Origin: Pelagomonas calceolata
Taxonomy: Eukaryota; Sar; Pelagophyceae; Pelagomonadales; Pelagomonadaceae
DNA: 64,000 nucleotides
Direction of reading: 5' to 3'
NCBI GenBank assembly: GCA_918797485.1
Contig: CAKKNE010000002.1
Location: 4,492,501-4,556,500 of the forward strand
Part shown: one piece after another, positions 36,798 to 46,874 of the stretch
Layout: every line of letters starts with the position of its first letter
How positions within the stretch are numbered: the stretch's first letter is position 1
Notes under the pieces: generated by a model
Seen by the model: the letters and a program-made list of their open reading frames with translations, nothing else
The model's database searches: none
Told to the model about the DNA's origin: nothing
Program-made: the position numbers and the translations under genes

Positions 36798-39361
36798 ATG
36801 GCAGAGGACCAAAGCCAGCCCATCCCCACGCGCGGCCGCCTCGCGCCGAGCTGGAGCGAAGCCCTCGCGAGAACGGACAAGCCCAAGCTAGGGGGAGATG
36901 CCTGCTGGGGCGGCGCCGCGACCTTAGCGGAGGAGCTCGCTCTACTCGGCGACTTCATGGCACCCAGGAGAATCGAGGACGCCGTCGAGCAAGGACTGGT
37001 GAACGCCGTCTCGGAAGCCTGCAAAACCGCTTGTAATGCGGAGGCTTTCCGGATTGGGCCGCCGACGCAGTGTCGGCTCAGTGGTGATCCAGCCTTGCTC
37101 TGCTGCGTGACGGCCAAGTCCGCGGATTCATTGGCCAAAGAGTTGGAGAAGGACCCGGCCAACGTAAAAGTCGACGCCGTCGACGACGCGAACGCGCGCT
37201 CGGCCTGCGGTGACGTGCTGTTATCCGGTGCGCGAGTAGGTTGTGTGTTGGTCGAGCGTGCGAGTGGTGCCCGCGCCCATATTGCACTCGTAGAAAACGT
37301 GGACTACGCCGAGGCTTTGCGGTTACGCAACGCCGACGCGGCGGCACGGTTCAATGCGCTAGCGCCTCGGTCTACCAGAGAGTCCGCAGTACCGAGAGTG
37401 TTCCGGACGGCGTTGTGTGTACATGGTCTGGACTCGGCGCGGGGCCTGGGCTGGTCAAAATTAGCCGAAGCCTTACATGCACTGAACGAATTGCGGCGCC
37501 ATCCGTCCAAAGCCAGACGCGGCGATGAGGCTTCCCTAGAACTCTGTGATAGACCTCTGTACGTCAACGACAAAAACGTACTTCGCGATAAGGAAGACCA
37601 CGGCCTCACAGATGATCAAGAGTTCCTCAGCTTCTCGACTGATGCGCCCCTCACCGAGGAACGCACAAGGAAGGTCCTCTCAGACTTACGAAGACGAGTC
37701 CTAGCAGCACACCGAGGCGGCGGCCTCACCTGCGAGCAGCTGCGTCGAGACTCGCGGCGGAACACGTACAAGACTGGCAGCTATTTTACTGATGACGGCG
37801 ACCTCGAAGAATTGGATCGGGATTTGGTGGAGCAGGCGAAGCTACGACTGCAGAATGGCGAGATGCTGCAGCGGCCCCTGGATCTCTTCGACAAGGCTCC
37901 TGTCCAGAAGATAACATACTCGAAGGAGACCGCGTTAGTTGTGGCAGAAGATGAAGACCAGCGGGCTACCAAAAAAAGAAGAGGTGGCGCTCTGTTGCGG
38001 CTCGTGGAGTCGGCGAGACCGCCTCCTCCACTCTTCGGGCCGCCACCGCCGCGGACGGCCGACGAGCAGCGCTGCGCCGCCGCTGTTGATTGCGCTCGGT
38101 TGGAGCCTGCGTGGAAATCAACCAGTGCGTCGGGTGCACCCGACAATTCGTCACTAAGTCATTTCTCGGCGATGGCGCGGCCGTCCTGGCTCGGTCGAGC
38201 GGTGAGGAACGAGCACCACCACGCTATGGAGCAGGCGTCGCGTCGATGGCGTGGAGGACGACGCGACGATTCGAATGCGCCGTAAAATTTTGATTTCCAC
38301 ACAGGTTGGAGCTGGAAGCCGCCGGTACGTCCAAGAACAACTCCGTCTTAGGTGCAGCCTTACCGGGAGGGGCTTTACGCGACATGCGGGCGAGGCAGCT
38401 CCTCGCCATTTTTGTCAGGTCCTGCGGAAGCGCCAATAGAGGCTCAGATGTCCTATCGGTCCAAAGCGCCTACGCCGCTTGCCTGTTACGTGTCTTGAAG
38501 CACGACGCCCCTTATCCGGAAGCCTGGTCTCCAACAGAACCACTCGGCGCGCAGGGGGCCCTGTGGCGCGCGACACGGCTCGGCGACTCGAACTTGGAGC
38601 ATAGGGAGGCGGCTCTGAGACCGGCTCCCTTGCACGGTACTGCGAGAGATTGTAAAGCTCGAGCGGACGTCGCCGACGACGCCTACGAGGCCATTGGCCA
38701 TTTGACGGCGGCATTGGGTGCTTCTCCCTCCAATGCTTCGTTACTGGCTCAAAGAGCGGCAGCTTATCTAGCTTGCGACCTGACGAACCACGCCCGCTCC
38801 GACGCCGCGAGATGCTTGGCCTTAGCACCGGCCTGGGACGGCGCGTTGAGATGTGCCGCGCAAGTCGTGCACGGGTCGCAGCCGATGCTGAGCGCCTTGC
38901 AGGACTACGCCGCTTTGGTCCGACGGCAGGCGCCGGCTCCTTCCGATGTAACGGACGCTCCACCTGTCTCGGGAGATATTGCGTCGTTGAAAAGTTACGC
39001 GGACGGGGAATTCCGAGCCAAGCGCCTCCCCGAGGCCGTGACGGCCTATACCCGATGCATCGCAAAATGTGCGGACGAGGACGACGTCGACCCACAAACG
39101 GTGGCGGCTTTGTTCTCGAACCGGGCCGCGGCCTGCATGGCTCTCAATTCATTCGGCGACGCTCTTAGGGATGGGGTTGCTGCCGCAGCTGTAAAGCCGG
39201 ACTGGGTCAAGGGACATGTGAGAGTCGCTTTAGCGCTGCGGGCCCTGAACCTACCTAGGGAAGCCATCGCGGCCTACCACAGCGCTCTCAGGTGCAAACC
39301 GGGCGACGCGGACCTCAACCTAGGCCTCTGCGACGCCGTCCAAGAAGCTAGTTCTAAATAA
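36798..39361 (+). CDS. TPR protein with a nucleotidyltransferase-like N-terminus, interrupted by an introner
   Basis: Exons 36798-38098 and 38305-39361, 785 codons, phase 2. The N-terminal third (LAEELALLGDFMAPRRIEDA... FRIGPPTQCRLSGDPALLCC) weakly recalls the fold of TRF4-type nucleotidyltransferases, but the catalytic Asp pair is not evident, so this is speculative. The middle is charged and disordered. The C-terminal part carries TPR-like helices: AYEAIGHLTAALGASPSNAS, then SYADGEFRAKRLPEAVTAYT, SNRAAACMALNSFGDALRD and VRVALALRALNLPREAIAAY, as in co-chaperone adaptors. Both halves read continuously only when the introner is removed (DCARLELEAAG). Its stop overlaps the 3' end of the next gene by 8 bp. 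Confidence 0.75.
38107..38304 (+). mobile_element. Introner 4 (198 bp), in the TPR protein gene
   Basis: Ends CTGCGTGGAAATCAACC and TTGATTTCCACACAG. Perfect target duplication GTTGGAGC at 38099-38106 and 38305-38312. Intron 38099-38304, phase 2. Sense to the gene. Compared with copy 2 it is nearly the same sequence along its whole length, so both are young. Confidence 0.93.
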
Positions 39362-39839
39362 ATCTGTTATTCATGTAGTCCCGCAGCTTTGCGTTCTCGG
39401 TCCGGAGCTTGTCGTTTTCTTCTCTCAATTTCTCGTTGGCCGACTCCAACACTTGATTGGCCGCGACGAGCTCCTCGTTTCGTCGCCGGAACACGCGACA
39501 CGCACTCTCAGGAGAATGGTCGAATAATCTTTGCCGTTCCCGCGCCTCGGGCGCCGAGGCGCGTCGATGGGGCCGTCGCGGCCCGTATTTCGACACCCGC
39601 CCATCCAGACCCGGATCATAATCATCGAGCTTATCTAAAATCTGGCCGTGCGTCTTCTCGGCCTTGCGGATGAGCGACGCGCAGCGCTCGGCGTCCTTCA
39701 TGTCGCCCGGTTTGTCCGTGAAACTTCCTTTCCGGAAGGAGAAGGACGCTCTTGACGAGCGGGACGACCGGTCCGATCTTGCTGAAACGGGCCTGCTTCC
39801 TTGGAAGGACGACCGCGCCGACGGGGGGCGGAAGCTCAT
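39354..39839 (-). CDS. Short Ser/Arg-rich coiled-coil protein
   Basis: 161 residues. N-terminal 45 residues are Ser/Arg-rich (SRPVSARSDRSSRSSRAS), then a basic middle, and a C-terminal coiled coil with clear heptads (NQVLESANEKLREENDKLR TENAKLRD). No other domain. Tail-to-tail with the TPR gene; the two stop codons overlap within 8 bp, so the 3' UTRs must be antisense to each other's coding ends. Confidence 0.6.
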   Translation of the reverse strand: MSFRPPSARSSFQGSRPVSARSDRSSRSSRASFSFRKGSFTDKPGDMKDAERCASLIRKAEKTHGQILDKLDDYDPGLDGRVSKYGPRRPHRRASAPEARERQRLFDHSPESACRVFRRRNEELVAANQVLESANEKLREENDKLRTENAKLRDYMNNRFI

Positions 39840-40328
39840 GGTTTTTGGCTAGTCCTCTTGGTGGTGCTGCGTGCTGCGGCGCTCGACAGCCCCTTCTTTT
39901 GGTGGCAGACGCTGCCTCGGGTGGGGTGAGTCGCCTTTGCGGCGGCCGGCGCGGTCCTACGGCCTTTACCGGAGGCAGACAGGCCATGCAATTGCGAGCA
40001 GGGCGGGCGCTCCACATCGGCTCCGCTAGGTGCCGGCGCGCGAGCTCTCGCCGCACGCATAAGAGCGGTCGCGAGGCGCCCCGGGACTACTCATGGCGCT
40101 GCCGTCGCGCGGGTCTCAAGTTCCCCCGTCACGCCGCGACAACGACGCCCACGAGTCCTCGCACCGTGGTCTAGCACCGTGACAGAGCCCCCCACGCCGT
40201 CGCCGCGGGGGCGACGCCATCCCCACAACAACGAAAAACGAGAATGTGCAGCGAAAGTTATATGGCGCGCGCGGGCCCTGGGGGTGGGGGGAGTTCCGGC
40301 CGTGCGCCTGCACACACTCTTTGCGGCC
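39840..40328. other. Intergenic spacer, nothing recognised
   Basis: 489 bp upstream of the short coiled-coil gene and downstream of the Sfi1-like gene. No dyad, repeat or gene recognised. Confidence 0.45.
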
Positions 40329-42155
40329 CTAGCCGCCCTCCTCGATGAGGTCCCGGATGTCGCAGCTCATCTCCACCTCCGCCGCGAGCGCCTCGATCTG
40401 GGGTTCCAGGTCTTCCTCGCACAGATCAATAGCTTCGGGCAAGGCATCCGCGACGGCTTCGCGCCCGGCACAGACCCGCTCGGAACACTTGATCTGCGTT
40501 TCGACGCACTGCCGCATGACCTCCACCTCCTCGAGCTGCGCCTTCAGGATGTCATCCAGCCTCGAGACCTGATCGCCCAGAGTCGTAATGCTTTTCTGCA
40601 AGTAGATCGTCCTCCGCTTCGCGCGGAAGGCCACGGCACCCTTGTCGTAGTACTCCCAGGTCACCCAGCCCTTCTGCAGGTAACTCTTCATCATCCTATT
40701 AATGAATCCCGTCATCAGCGCCCGCTGCCGGTCGTAGTTGTCGACTTTATACTTCCACTCCTTGATGACCACGCGCTTCATGTGCGTCAGCATCTGGCCC
40801 AGGATGCGTTTCAACAACATCTTCTTGTCGTCGGACAGAGCGTCGAACGCGGCGGCGGTCTGCGCCATGACGATATCCTCGTAGAGCTTCTCGTTTATTT
40901 TCATATCTTTCCGAGCCTGCTCGACGGCGAACTGGAGGTGCTTGATCTGCTCCTCGGGCGGCATGTTCGCGGAGTAGACCTCGGACTGCCATTTTCTTAT
41001 AGCCATACTGACTTTGAGGTTCAGGATGCGCTTGAAAAATCTTTTACAGGTCTTGTAGATTTTGGTCGCCTCGGCCGCCTTGATCTTCCACTCCATGAAG
41101 ACCGCGCGCTTGCCCTCGGCGCCGCCCTTGCCGAAGATGCCGATGAGGAACGCGCGTTTTTTGTCGTCGACCGTACGCAGCCGCATGTTCACGAAATTCC
41201 GCATCTTCTCTTCCAGCTCCTGCTCGGCGATCTCCATGCGCTTCTTCGCCTCGACGACCAACGGTTCGAGCTTCTTTATCTCGCGCGGGTCCGCGAAGCC
41301 GACCATCGTGTTGCAGTCGCCCGCCCACTGCGACCACGCCTTCGCCAGCAAGATCTTCACGCGGCCCATCATGACGCGCATGATGACCTTCACCAATTCG
41401 GAATGTTCCACGAAGAAGATGATGTCATCCAATTCATGCATCTCGTCGTGGATCTCTTCTAATCTATGGGTAATTCTGTTGACGTTCTCCTGGTTGATCT
41501 TCGCGCGCTGCTGCGCCGTCATGGACAGCGACACTCGCCTATTCCCTTTGCCGTCGTTGGCGATGACGGGCGCCGTGCGCGTCTTCTGCATCATTTCCTC
41601 GGCCTTGAAGCTTACTTGCTTGCCGTAGGACGGCGCGCCGCCGCCGTAGCCGCCGCCTCCACTACTCCCGTAGCCGCCGCCGCCTCCGGAGGAGCCGAAG
41701 TAGCCGCCGCCACCACCACCGCCGCCGCCCGGTGGTGCGCTAAAAGGATCGTTCGCGTCGCCGCCGTAGGGATCCGCCGGGATCGACGAGCCGTAGCCCC
41801 CTCCACCTCCACCGTAACCTCCTCCTGAGGAGCCATATCCACCGGAGCTACCGTAGCCGCCGCCGCCGCCTCCACCGTAACCGCCGCCGCCGCCGTACGA
41901 GGCGCCCTTGATCGCGGGCAGACCGCCGCCGCCGCCGCCGTAGCCGTCCTCGATCATGTTCCCTCCGCTCAGTTTCGCCTCGGCCTTCGACAACGTAATG
42001 CAGGTCTGCTCGAGCATGTATTTGACGGGCTGGAGCGCTTCCGCGGGCCGGCCGTGGCCGCCCTGCGCGCGACTCATGACGGCGCCGCTGTCGTACCAGT
42101 CCCGCTCGCGCTCCTTGAGTTGCTGGCGGGTGACGCGCGGGAGCGCGACGGCCAT
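40329..42155 (-). CDS. Glycine-rich, Sfi1-like Trp-helix repeat protein
   Basis: 608 residues. Residues about 70-180 are a Gly/Tyr/Ser-rich low-complexity region (repeats of GYGSSGG and YGGGGG). The C-terminal 400 residues are helical with regularly spaced Trp-containing units: LLAKAWSQWAGD, AVFMEWKIKAAE, MAIRKWQSEVYS, RVVIKEWKYKVDN and LQKGWVTWEYYDKGA. This resembles Sfi1/centrin-binding repeats, so a role in centrosome or basal-body-like structures is possible but unproven. Acidic tail. Intronless. Confidence 0.65.
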   Translation of the reverse strand: MAVALPRVTRQQLKERERDWYDSGAVMSRAQGGHGRPAEALQPVKYMLEQTCITLSKAEAKLSGGNMIEDGYGGGGGGLPAIKGASYGGGGGYGGGGGGGYGSSGGYGSSGGGYGGGGGGYGSSIPADPYGGDANDPFSAPPGGGGGGGGGYFGSSGGGGGYGSSGGGGYGGGAPSYGKQVSFKAEEMMQKTRTAPVIANDGKGNRRVSLSMTAQQRAKINQENVNRITHRLEEIHDEMHELDDIIFFVEHSELVKVIMRVMMGRVKILLAKAWSQWAGDCNTMVGFADPREIKKLEPLVVEAKKRMEIAEQELEEKMRNFVNMRLRTVDDKKRAFLIGIFGKGGAEGKRAVFMEWKIKAAEATKIYKTCKRFFKRILNLKVSMAIRKWQSEVYSANMPPEEQIKHLQFAVEQARKDMKINEKLYEDIVMAQTAAAFDALSDDKKMLLKRILGQMLTHMKRVVIKEWKYKVDNYDRQRALMTGFINRMMKSYLQKGWVTWEYYDKGAVAFRAKRRTIYLQKSITTLGDQVSRLDDILKAQLEEVEVMRQCVETQIKCSERVCAGREAVADALPEAIDLCEEDLEPQIEALAAEVEMSCDIRDLIEEGG

Positions 42156-42813
42156 GGACCGCGCGCCGGCGCGCGCCTTGCCTTAACGCCGCTTCGACGC
42201 TCTCCGGGGCTGCCTCGGCGCGCCTTGTGCGCTTGCCGTAGGGTCGCCGCGGAGTCGCTGGGCTCGTCTGTGAAGGGGCGGGGCTGCCCCTTGCTTGCGC
42301 GGTGGACGCGCGACGCTTTTAACACTGGCGCGGCAGAGAGAGGCAGCGCTACTATAGTGTAACTAGGGCATCGTTTCGTTATGGCGTTTCTGCCGTCCTC
42401 GGTGCTGGGGTGGTGTCGTGAGGGGTGCCGGGGCAGCGTTGTAGTGGGGGAGGAGTCCCGGGGCAGCCTGCAGTTCCGGTGGCCTTGGGAGGCCCCTCGG
42501 CGTCGCTTTTGGACTGGGATCCGTCGCGAGGACTCCGGAGGGCGCTGCTGCCGCGGCGGCAAGCGTCCGGCTTCCAGCCGCGCCGGCCGAGGAGCAGTAG
42601 CCAAGTCTGCGAGTTGCCACTTGGCATAGCAAAACGCACGCGATCGCAATCTGTCCTTGCACGAGCGCTTGCGACGCATCACTTCAAGCGCAGACCGCTG
42701 TGCGACTCGCTGGCTTGCATTCAATCCGTGCCGGGCAAGCGCCACAATCGCTGGGCTTGCAGCACACTGCTCGCAGCGCTAGCTCCGCGCATCGATCCGC
42801 GACAGCAGCCATC
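42156..42813. other. Long divergent promoter spacer
   Basis: 658 bp. Contains short G-rich direct repeats (GCCGGGGCAGC and CCGGGGCAGCC near 42428-42470). No CTAG dyad and no gene recognised. Confidence 0.4.
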
Positions 42814-43548
42814 ATGCGGCGACGGTGTACGCTGCGACGAGCAGCGCTCGCCTTTCTCGTCCACGGCGCGACGGCGCAGGACCCGCTCGCCGGCTTCGGC
42901 GGCGGCGACGCCTACGGCGCGCCGCCGCCGCAGCCCATGGCGCCGGGCCCCGGCGGGCCGCCGGGCATCGCACCAGCACGAGGTGGAGGCGGCCTGGGCG
43001 GCAAGCTCGCCTTTTTGACGATCGGCGCCGGCGCGGTGAAAGCTTTTGACACATTCCAGAGCCAAAAGAAACAAAGGGAGCACGAGTCGCAACTCAGCAA
43101 GCTCCAGACAAGTGTTGCCGTGAAACGCGTCGAGAGCGAACAGGTCGCGCAGCAATTGCAGACCTGCTACCAGACGGTACGAAGCTTACAACAAGCCTTG
43201 TATGAGTCTGAACAAGAAGCCCTACAGCGCGACTACGAGGAGTTCAAGGCCCCCGATTCGGATGGCGACGAAAGGATCAGTATGTACGAGTTCGGGGCTT
43301 ATATCAAAAATTACATGAAGGCCTACCCGCACATCCCCGAGGAAGATTATCCTACGTTTGATGATTTCGATCGCAACGGCGACGGGACCGTGACCTTCAA
43401 GGAGTGGCAGGCCTACCTCAAGGAGCAGAAGGCCGAAGCGAAAAGCTCGAAGGCCTCGCAGAAGGGCTACGAGGGCCTGTCGAAGACGGCGGACAAATCC
43501 CAAAGCTTCGCGGAGATGTACCGCAAGCTGAAGGCTGCCGGGGGGTGA
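42814..43548 (+). CDS. Secreted or lumenal EF-hand protein
   Basis: 244 residues. Signal peptide RRAALAFLVHGATAQ, then a Gly/Pro-rich stretch and a hydrophobic segment (KLAFLTIGAGAVKAF) that could be an anchor. A coiled coil follows (QLSKLQTSVAVKRVESEQV), then two EF-hands: DSDGDERISMYEF (about 170-182) and DRNGDGTVTFKEW (about 205-217), both with canonical Asp/Glu ligands. Lys-rich tail. Probably a Ca2+-binding protein of the secretory pathway or a membrane surface. Confidence 0.75.
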   Translation: MRRRCTLRRAALAFLVHGATAQDPLAGFGGGDAYGAPPPQPMAPGPGGPPGIAPARGGGGLGGKLAFLTIGAGAVKAFDTFQSQKKQREHESQLSKLQTSVAVKRVESEQVAQQLQTCYQTVRSLQQALYESEQEALQRDYEEFKAPDSDGDERISMYEFGAYIKNYMKAYPHIPEEDYPTFDDFDRNGDGTVTFKEWQAYLKEQKAEAKSSKASQKGYEGLSKTADKSQSFAEMYRKLKAAGG

Positions 43549-43738
43549 GGGCGTAAGGGTGTTGGAGCGTTATGTTCGCGGCGGCGGCGTGCGCGTTGCG
43601 TCGCGGCGGCTCGATGGCGTCACACTGGCTTCATTGGCGCAACCTTGGGTGCAGGAAATCCCACGGAAAGGCGCGGGGAGGCGTCGCCCGGTGGCTCGGC
43701 CAATAGGTCCCCCACCGCCACGCCATCGCCGCGTTACA

Positions 43739-44890
43739 CTACGAATCCTTATCCGCATCCATCCCCGCCTTCGCATCCGTCCAGTCGCCCGCGAGTTGTA
43801 AACTGACAGTATGCTTCGCAGCTTTCTCTCCGAGCGCCTCCGTCTGCAGCACCTCGACGGGCAAAGCACCGGACGATCGCCGCAAGCCGTTGCAAGCCCA
43901 CGTCTTACTGTGTTCGTCCCTGAGCTCCCACCTCACATTACACTTCCAGTCGCGGTGCTGCCTTAAGAAAGCTACTTTTTCATCAATAGACATGGCCTCC
44001 AAATCTTCCAGAGAACCCGACGCGGGTGCCTCCATGGTAAAGCGTTGACCAAAAACACTCTTGCACCGCCGCATCATCTCGTCGTCCTCGCCGCCCCAGC
44101 CCCAGTAGTTGTTCGGGAAGCCGTTGATCCTCGCGAAGTCATTTGTGGTCCAAGCACACACGCCCCCGAAATAGTCTTTGTTGCCACTGTAGCGGTCCCA
44201 GACGCGCGCGATGTGCAGGGGCTTGTCTTCTAATGGCAACGCGGCGTAGGCCGCGCCTAGGTCGTCTGATGGGAGTAAATCGACATCATGAAAAATCAAC
44301 GAGTCGCACTGGTCCCTTTCGGCTAGGATTGCTCCTACGTTCAGCAGTTGTCCTCGGTTGAACTTCCTCTGGTCATCGGACTGCTCGATGACATAGACGC
44401 GATGGTCGTCGCAAGATGCAGATAGGAACCGAGCCATGTGCGGGATAAATTTCCTTAAATGTTCCGACCGCTTCTGTTCCTTGTGGGCGTCGCGGAACGG
44501 CACGATCACGGCAACTCTCTTGGCCTTTGGTCTCTCTGATAGGGGCACGCCTTTCTCGGCTAGGTCCGAGTCGTCTTCGGGCGCCCAGACGCGGGCCGAG
44601 GGGTGGTAGTTCGGGACCCGTACTTCCGTGGTTATCACCTCGAGATCCTTACCCGGCACGGGTATGAACTCGAAGTCGTTCTCCGGCGTTCTTACGACGT
44701 GGCCCGACGCGCGCTCGTTTTTCCTCCTCAACACGGCGACGACCCAGCTGTCGTCCTCGCCCGGCAGCTCGTATTCGATGACGCCGTCCCGGTCCCGGAA
44801 CTTGGCGAAGGTGTCGCCGGCCGGCGGGTTGCGGATGCGCACGGCTTGGCCCGGTTTTAGGGCTGTGCTTGTGCTGTCCATCGCAGCCAT
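43739..44890 (-). CDS. Beta-1,4-galactosyltransferase-like (GT7) enzyme
   Basis: 383 residues. GT7 signatures in order: VAVIVPFRDAHKEQKRSEHL, IEQSDDQRKFNRGQLLNVG, SLIFHDVDLLP (DVD metal site), YFGGVCAWTTNDFARINGFP and NNYWGWGGEDDEMMRR. These fit the UDP-Gal transferases of the beta4GalT family. Unusual points: there is no N-terminal signal-anchor, and the first 90 residues look like a small SH3/Tudor-like beta domain (ALKPGQAVRIRNPPAG...SWVVAVLRRKNERASGHVV). The enzyme may be cytosolic or may use an unrecognised leader exon. A start three codons downstream is possible. Confidence 0.82.
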   Translation of the reverse strand: MAAMDSTSTALKPGQAVRIRNPPAGDTFAKFRDRDGVIEYELPGEDDSWVVAVLRRKNERASGHVVRTPENDFEFIPVPGKDLEVITTEVRVPNYHPSARVWAPEDDSDLAEKGVPLSERPKAKRVAVIVPFRDAHKEQKRSEHLRKFIPHMARFLSASCDDHRVYVIEQSDDQRKFNRGQLLNVGAILAERDQCDSLIFHDVDLLPSDDLGAAYAALPLEDKPLHIARVWDRYSGNKDYFGGVCAWTTNDFARINGFPNNYWGWGGEDDEMMRRCKSVFGQRFTMEAPASGSLEDLEAMSIDEKVAFLRQHRDWKCNVRWELRDEHSKTWACNGLRRSSGALPVEVLQTEALGEKAAKHTVSLQLAGDWTDAKAGMDADKDS

Positions 44891-45030
44891 GGTTGCTGCA
44901 GAGGGTCTCTAGTGGCGCAGCGATGGCGTCAGCTGGGTGTTGCGTCGAGGGCGATGCCGCAACGATGCCACGCGCGGCAAAACGTGCTAGCGCGTCTTTT
45001 TTGCGGCGCAAGTTGCGCTCGGACGGCTGC

Positions 45031-45055
45031 TTGCTAGTGTCTCACTGCCGCTAGC
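45031..45055. promoter_or_regulatory. CTAG dyad, copy 9
   Basis: TTGCTAGTGTC and GCCGCTAGC half-sites, 61 bp upstream of the ankyrin protein start and 141 bp from the galactosyltransferase start. Confidence 0.6.
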
Positions 45056-45115
45056 TCGGAGCGCATCAGAAAACGCGCGCGCGGCCTTATAGCTCATTTT
45101 TAGTAGCTATCGACG

Positions 45116-45778
45116 ATGGCAGAAGCCAGCGGTGGCGCGCCCGCGAACGCGGCGTCGCAGAGCAGCTTAAATGACCAGCTGCTTGTCGCCGCCGGGATGG
45201 GGGACCTCGCAGCGCTGCGCGAGGCCCTCGCCGCGGGTGCCGACGTAGAGGCGAGGATGACCGAGAATGGCGTCACCAGGACGCCACTCGCTCGCGTTGT
45301 CAATCCCCCCATGTCCATATCTGACGAAAGGAGGACAGCGTGCGTACGCGCCCTGCTTTTAGCTGGCGCATCGCTCTCAGCGCCCATAACAACTCCTGGG
45401 GGGAATCGTTGGATGCCGTTGCATGACGCAGCATTCCTTGGGTTGTACACAGTGTGCAGACTGCTTCTAGACGCCGGCGCAGACGTGAACGCACTGCACG
45501 GAGACACTTATACTCCGCTTCACTACGCTGCAAACCGTAGCCACCAAAAGATCATCGCCCTGTTCCTCTCGCGCGGGGCCGTAGACGGCCCGAACGTGGA
45601 CCGATTGGCTAGTTCATCGTACCTCGAGAAGGTCAGGGCCGCCGGCGGTTTCGCAAACTACCAGAAGCAGCACCGCGCAAAGCTGGTCGCGATGCTCGCG
45701 CCGAAGTTCGCCCACATGCTCCCGCCGGAGCTTGTGTCCGTCGTGATCATGTTCTGGGCCCCTGTCGGCCTCCACTAG
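45116..45778 (+). CDS. Ankyrin-repeat protein
   Basis: 220 residues. About four ankyrin repeats: LLVAAGMGDLAALREALAAG ADVEAR, VRALLLAGASL, MPLHDAAFLGLYTVCRLLLD AGADVNAL, and TPLHYAANRSHQKIIALFLS RGA. C-terminal 50 residues helical with an SOCS-box-like PPELVSVVIMFW that is not assigned. A protein-protein interaction adaptor by family; no partner known. Confidence 0.8.
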   Translation: MAEASGGAPANAASQSSLNDQLLVAAGMGDLAALREALAAGADVEARMTENGVTRTPLARVVNPPMSISDERRTACVRALLLAGASLSAPITTPGGNRWMPLHDAAFLGLYTVCRLLLDAGADVNALHGDTYTPLHYAANRSHQKIIALFLSRGAVDGPNVDRLASSSYLEKVRAAGGFANYQKQHRAKLVAMLAPKFAHMLPPELVSVVIMFWAPVGLH

Positions 45779-45811
45779 TTGTGCCGTGTGTAAAGTGAAA
45801 TATAGAGCAAC

Positions 45812-46630
45812 TTACGCCGCCAACGCCCGATAAAAATGAGTCACGAGGAAGTGGTTCTTGAGAGGTTTGCCGTGGAAACCGAACGCCCCACCGCCCCAGC
45901 AGCCCTTCGTGCACGGCTCGCTCGGCTTGCCGGCCTCGCAGTGCCGCCGACCCGCGGCCGTCGCCTCGAGGAGCCGGAGCATCTGGGGTTTGCGTTGGCT
46001 CCGCATCGCGCTGATCAAGGCGTCTCCACGCGCATCGACCGCGGCCGTGCAGGTCAGATTCGCGCGGTCGAGGCATTTCAAGAGGGCAACGTCGCCGGCG
46101 CTTTGCGCCTTGTAGCGTCCCGGCGCGCACGTGCCGACGACGGGGCGGATCTGTGCCAGCGCGGCCCGCGAGAACAGATGCATGCCGGGAGACCTATCAC
46201 AAGCGCACTGGCCGAAGGTGAGCGGGTCTGAGGATGCGTACCGCCCCAAGAACGCCCTGAGCCGCTTCAGGTGGACCACCGAGTCGTCCTCGACCATCGC
46301 GAGCCAGTCGAAACCGCTTTGTGCCGCCGCGTATTCGACTGCCGACCGGATCGGGAGCCAGGGCGTGAATCCTTTTGTGTCGTCGTGCGTCACGGCGACG
46401 TTGCGAGTGATGAACTTCCGCGCGCTCTTGCGCCGCGCGACGGTGGCGCCGCGGCTCGCGTTGTACTGGCGCGCGCTTACGGCGATCGTGACGTCGTCGC
46501 AGTCTTTGAGCCACGTGCTCGCGACGGCTTCGAGCGACCGCGACGGCGGCCAGCGCGAGGGGACGACGCAAAGAATCCGACCCGGCTCGGCGGCCGCGAG
46601 GGTCGCGAAGCAGAGCCAGGGAGTTTTCAT
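45812..46630 (-). CDS. Secreted GT31-like (Fringe/core-1 type) glycosyltransferase
   Basis: 272 residues. Signal peptide MKTPWLCFATLAAA, then GRILCVVPSRWPPSRSLEAV, TWLKDCDDVTIAVSA and the donor/metal motif DWLAMVEDDSVVHLKRL, where EDD replaces the classical DDD of Fringe-type GT31 enzymes. Later LTFGQCACDRSPGMHLFSRA and a Cys-rich C-terminal part (CEAGKPSEPCTKGCWGGG). The short length and missing anchor segment suggest a soluble lumenal protein; activity unproven. Confidence 0.65.
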   Translation of the reverse strand: MKTPWLCFATLAAAEPGRILCVVPSRWPPSRSLEAVASTWLKDCDDVTIAVSARQYNASRGATVARRKSARKFITRNVAVTHDDTKGFTPWLPIRSAVEYAAAQSGFDWLAMVEDDSVVHLKRLRAFLGRYASSDPLTFGQCACDRSPGMHLFSRAALAQIRPVVGTCAPGRYKAQSAGDVALLKCLDRANLTCTAAVDARGDALISAMRSQRKPQMLRLLEATAAGRRHCEAGKPSEPCTKGCWGGGAFGFHGKPLKNHFLVTHFYRALAA

Positions 46631-46761
46631 TATTTTTGCAATGTCATGCCAAGCATTGATGAGATATTTGGATCGTTGTGATATATGCGCTTGGTGAGCA
46701 TACCGTGGACCACAGGACTGGCCAATGCGCGCGTCGCGTCAGTCGTACAAAACCCGTTTTG

Positions 46762-46787
46762 GCTAGCGTCCTGTAAGACACTAGCAA
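46762..46787. promoter_or_regulatory. CTAG dyad, copy 10
   Basis: GCTAGCGTC and GACACTAGC half-sites, 88 bp upstream of the TilS start and 132 bp from the GT31-like start. Contains the identical 16-mer of copies 1 and 4. Confidence 0.6.
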
Positions 46788-46874
46788 AGCAAGAGGCTGC
46801 TGCTGCACAGGCGAGTTGTACGCTGCTGAACACGAAGCACTCATTTCTGACAAAGATCAAATCACTGCTATGAC

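Noticed and set aside
41612-41960. Open frames on the plus strand across the glycine-rich region
   Set aside because: They are the complement of GGN codon repeats of the Sfi1-like gene; no start context or domain.
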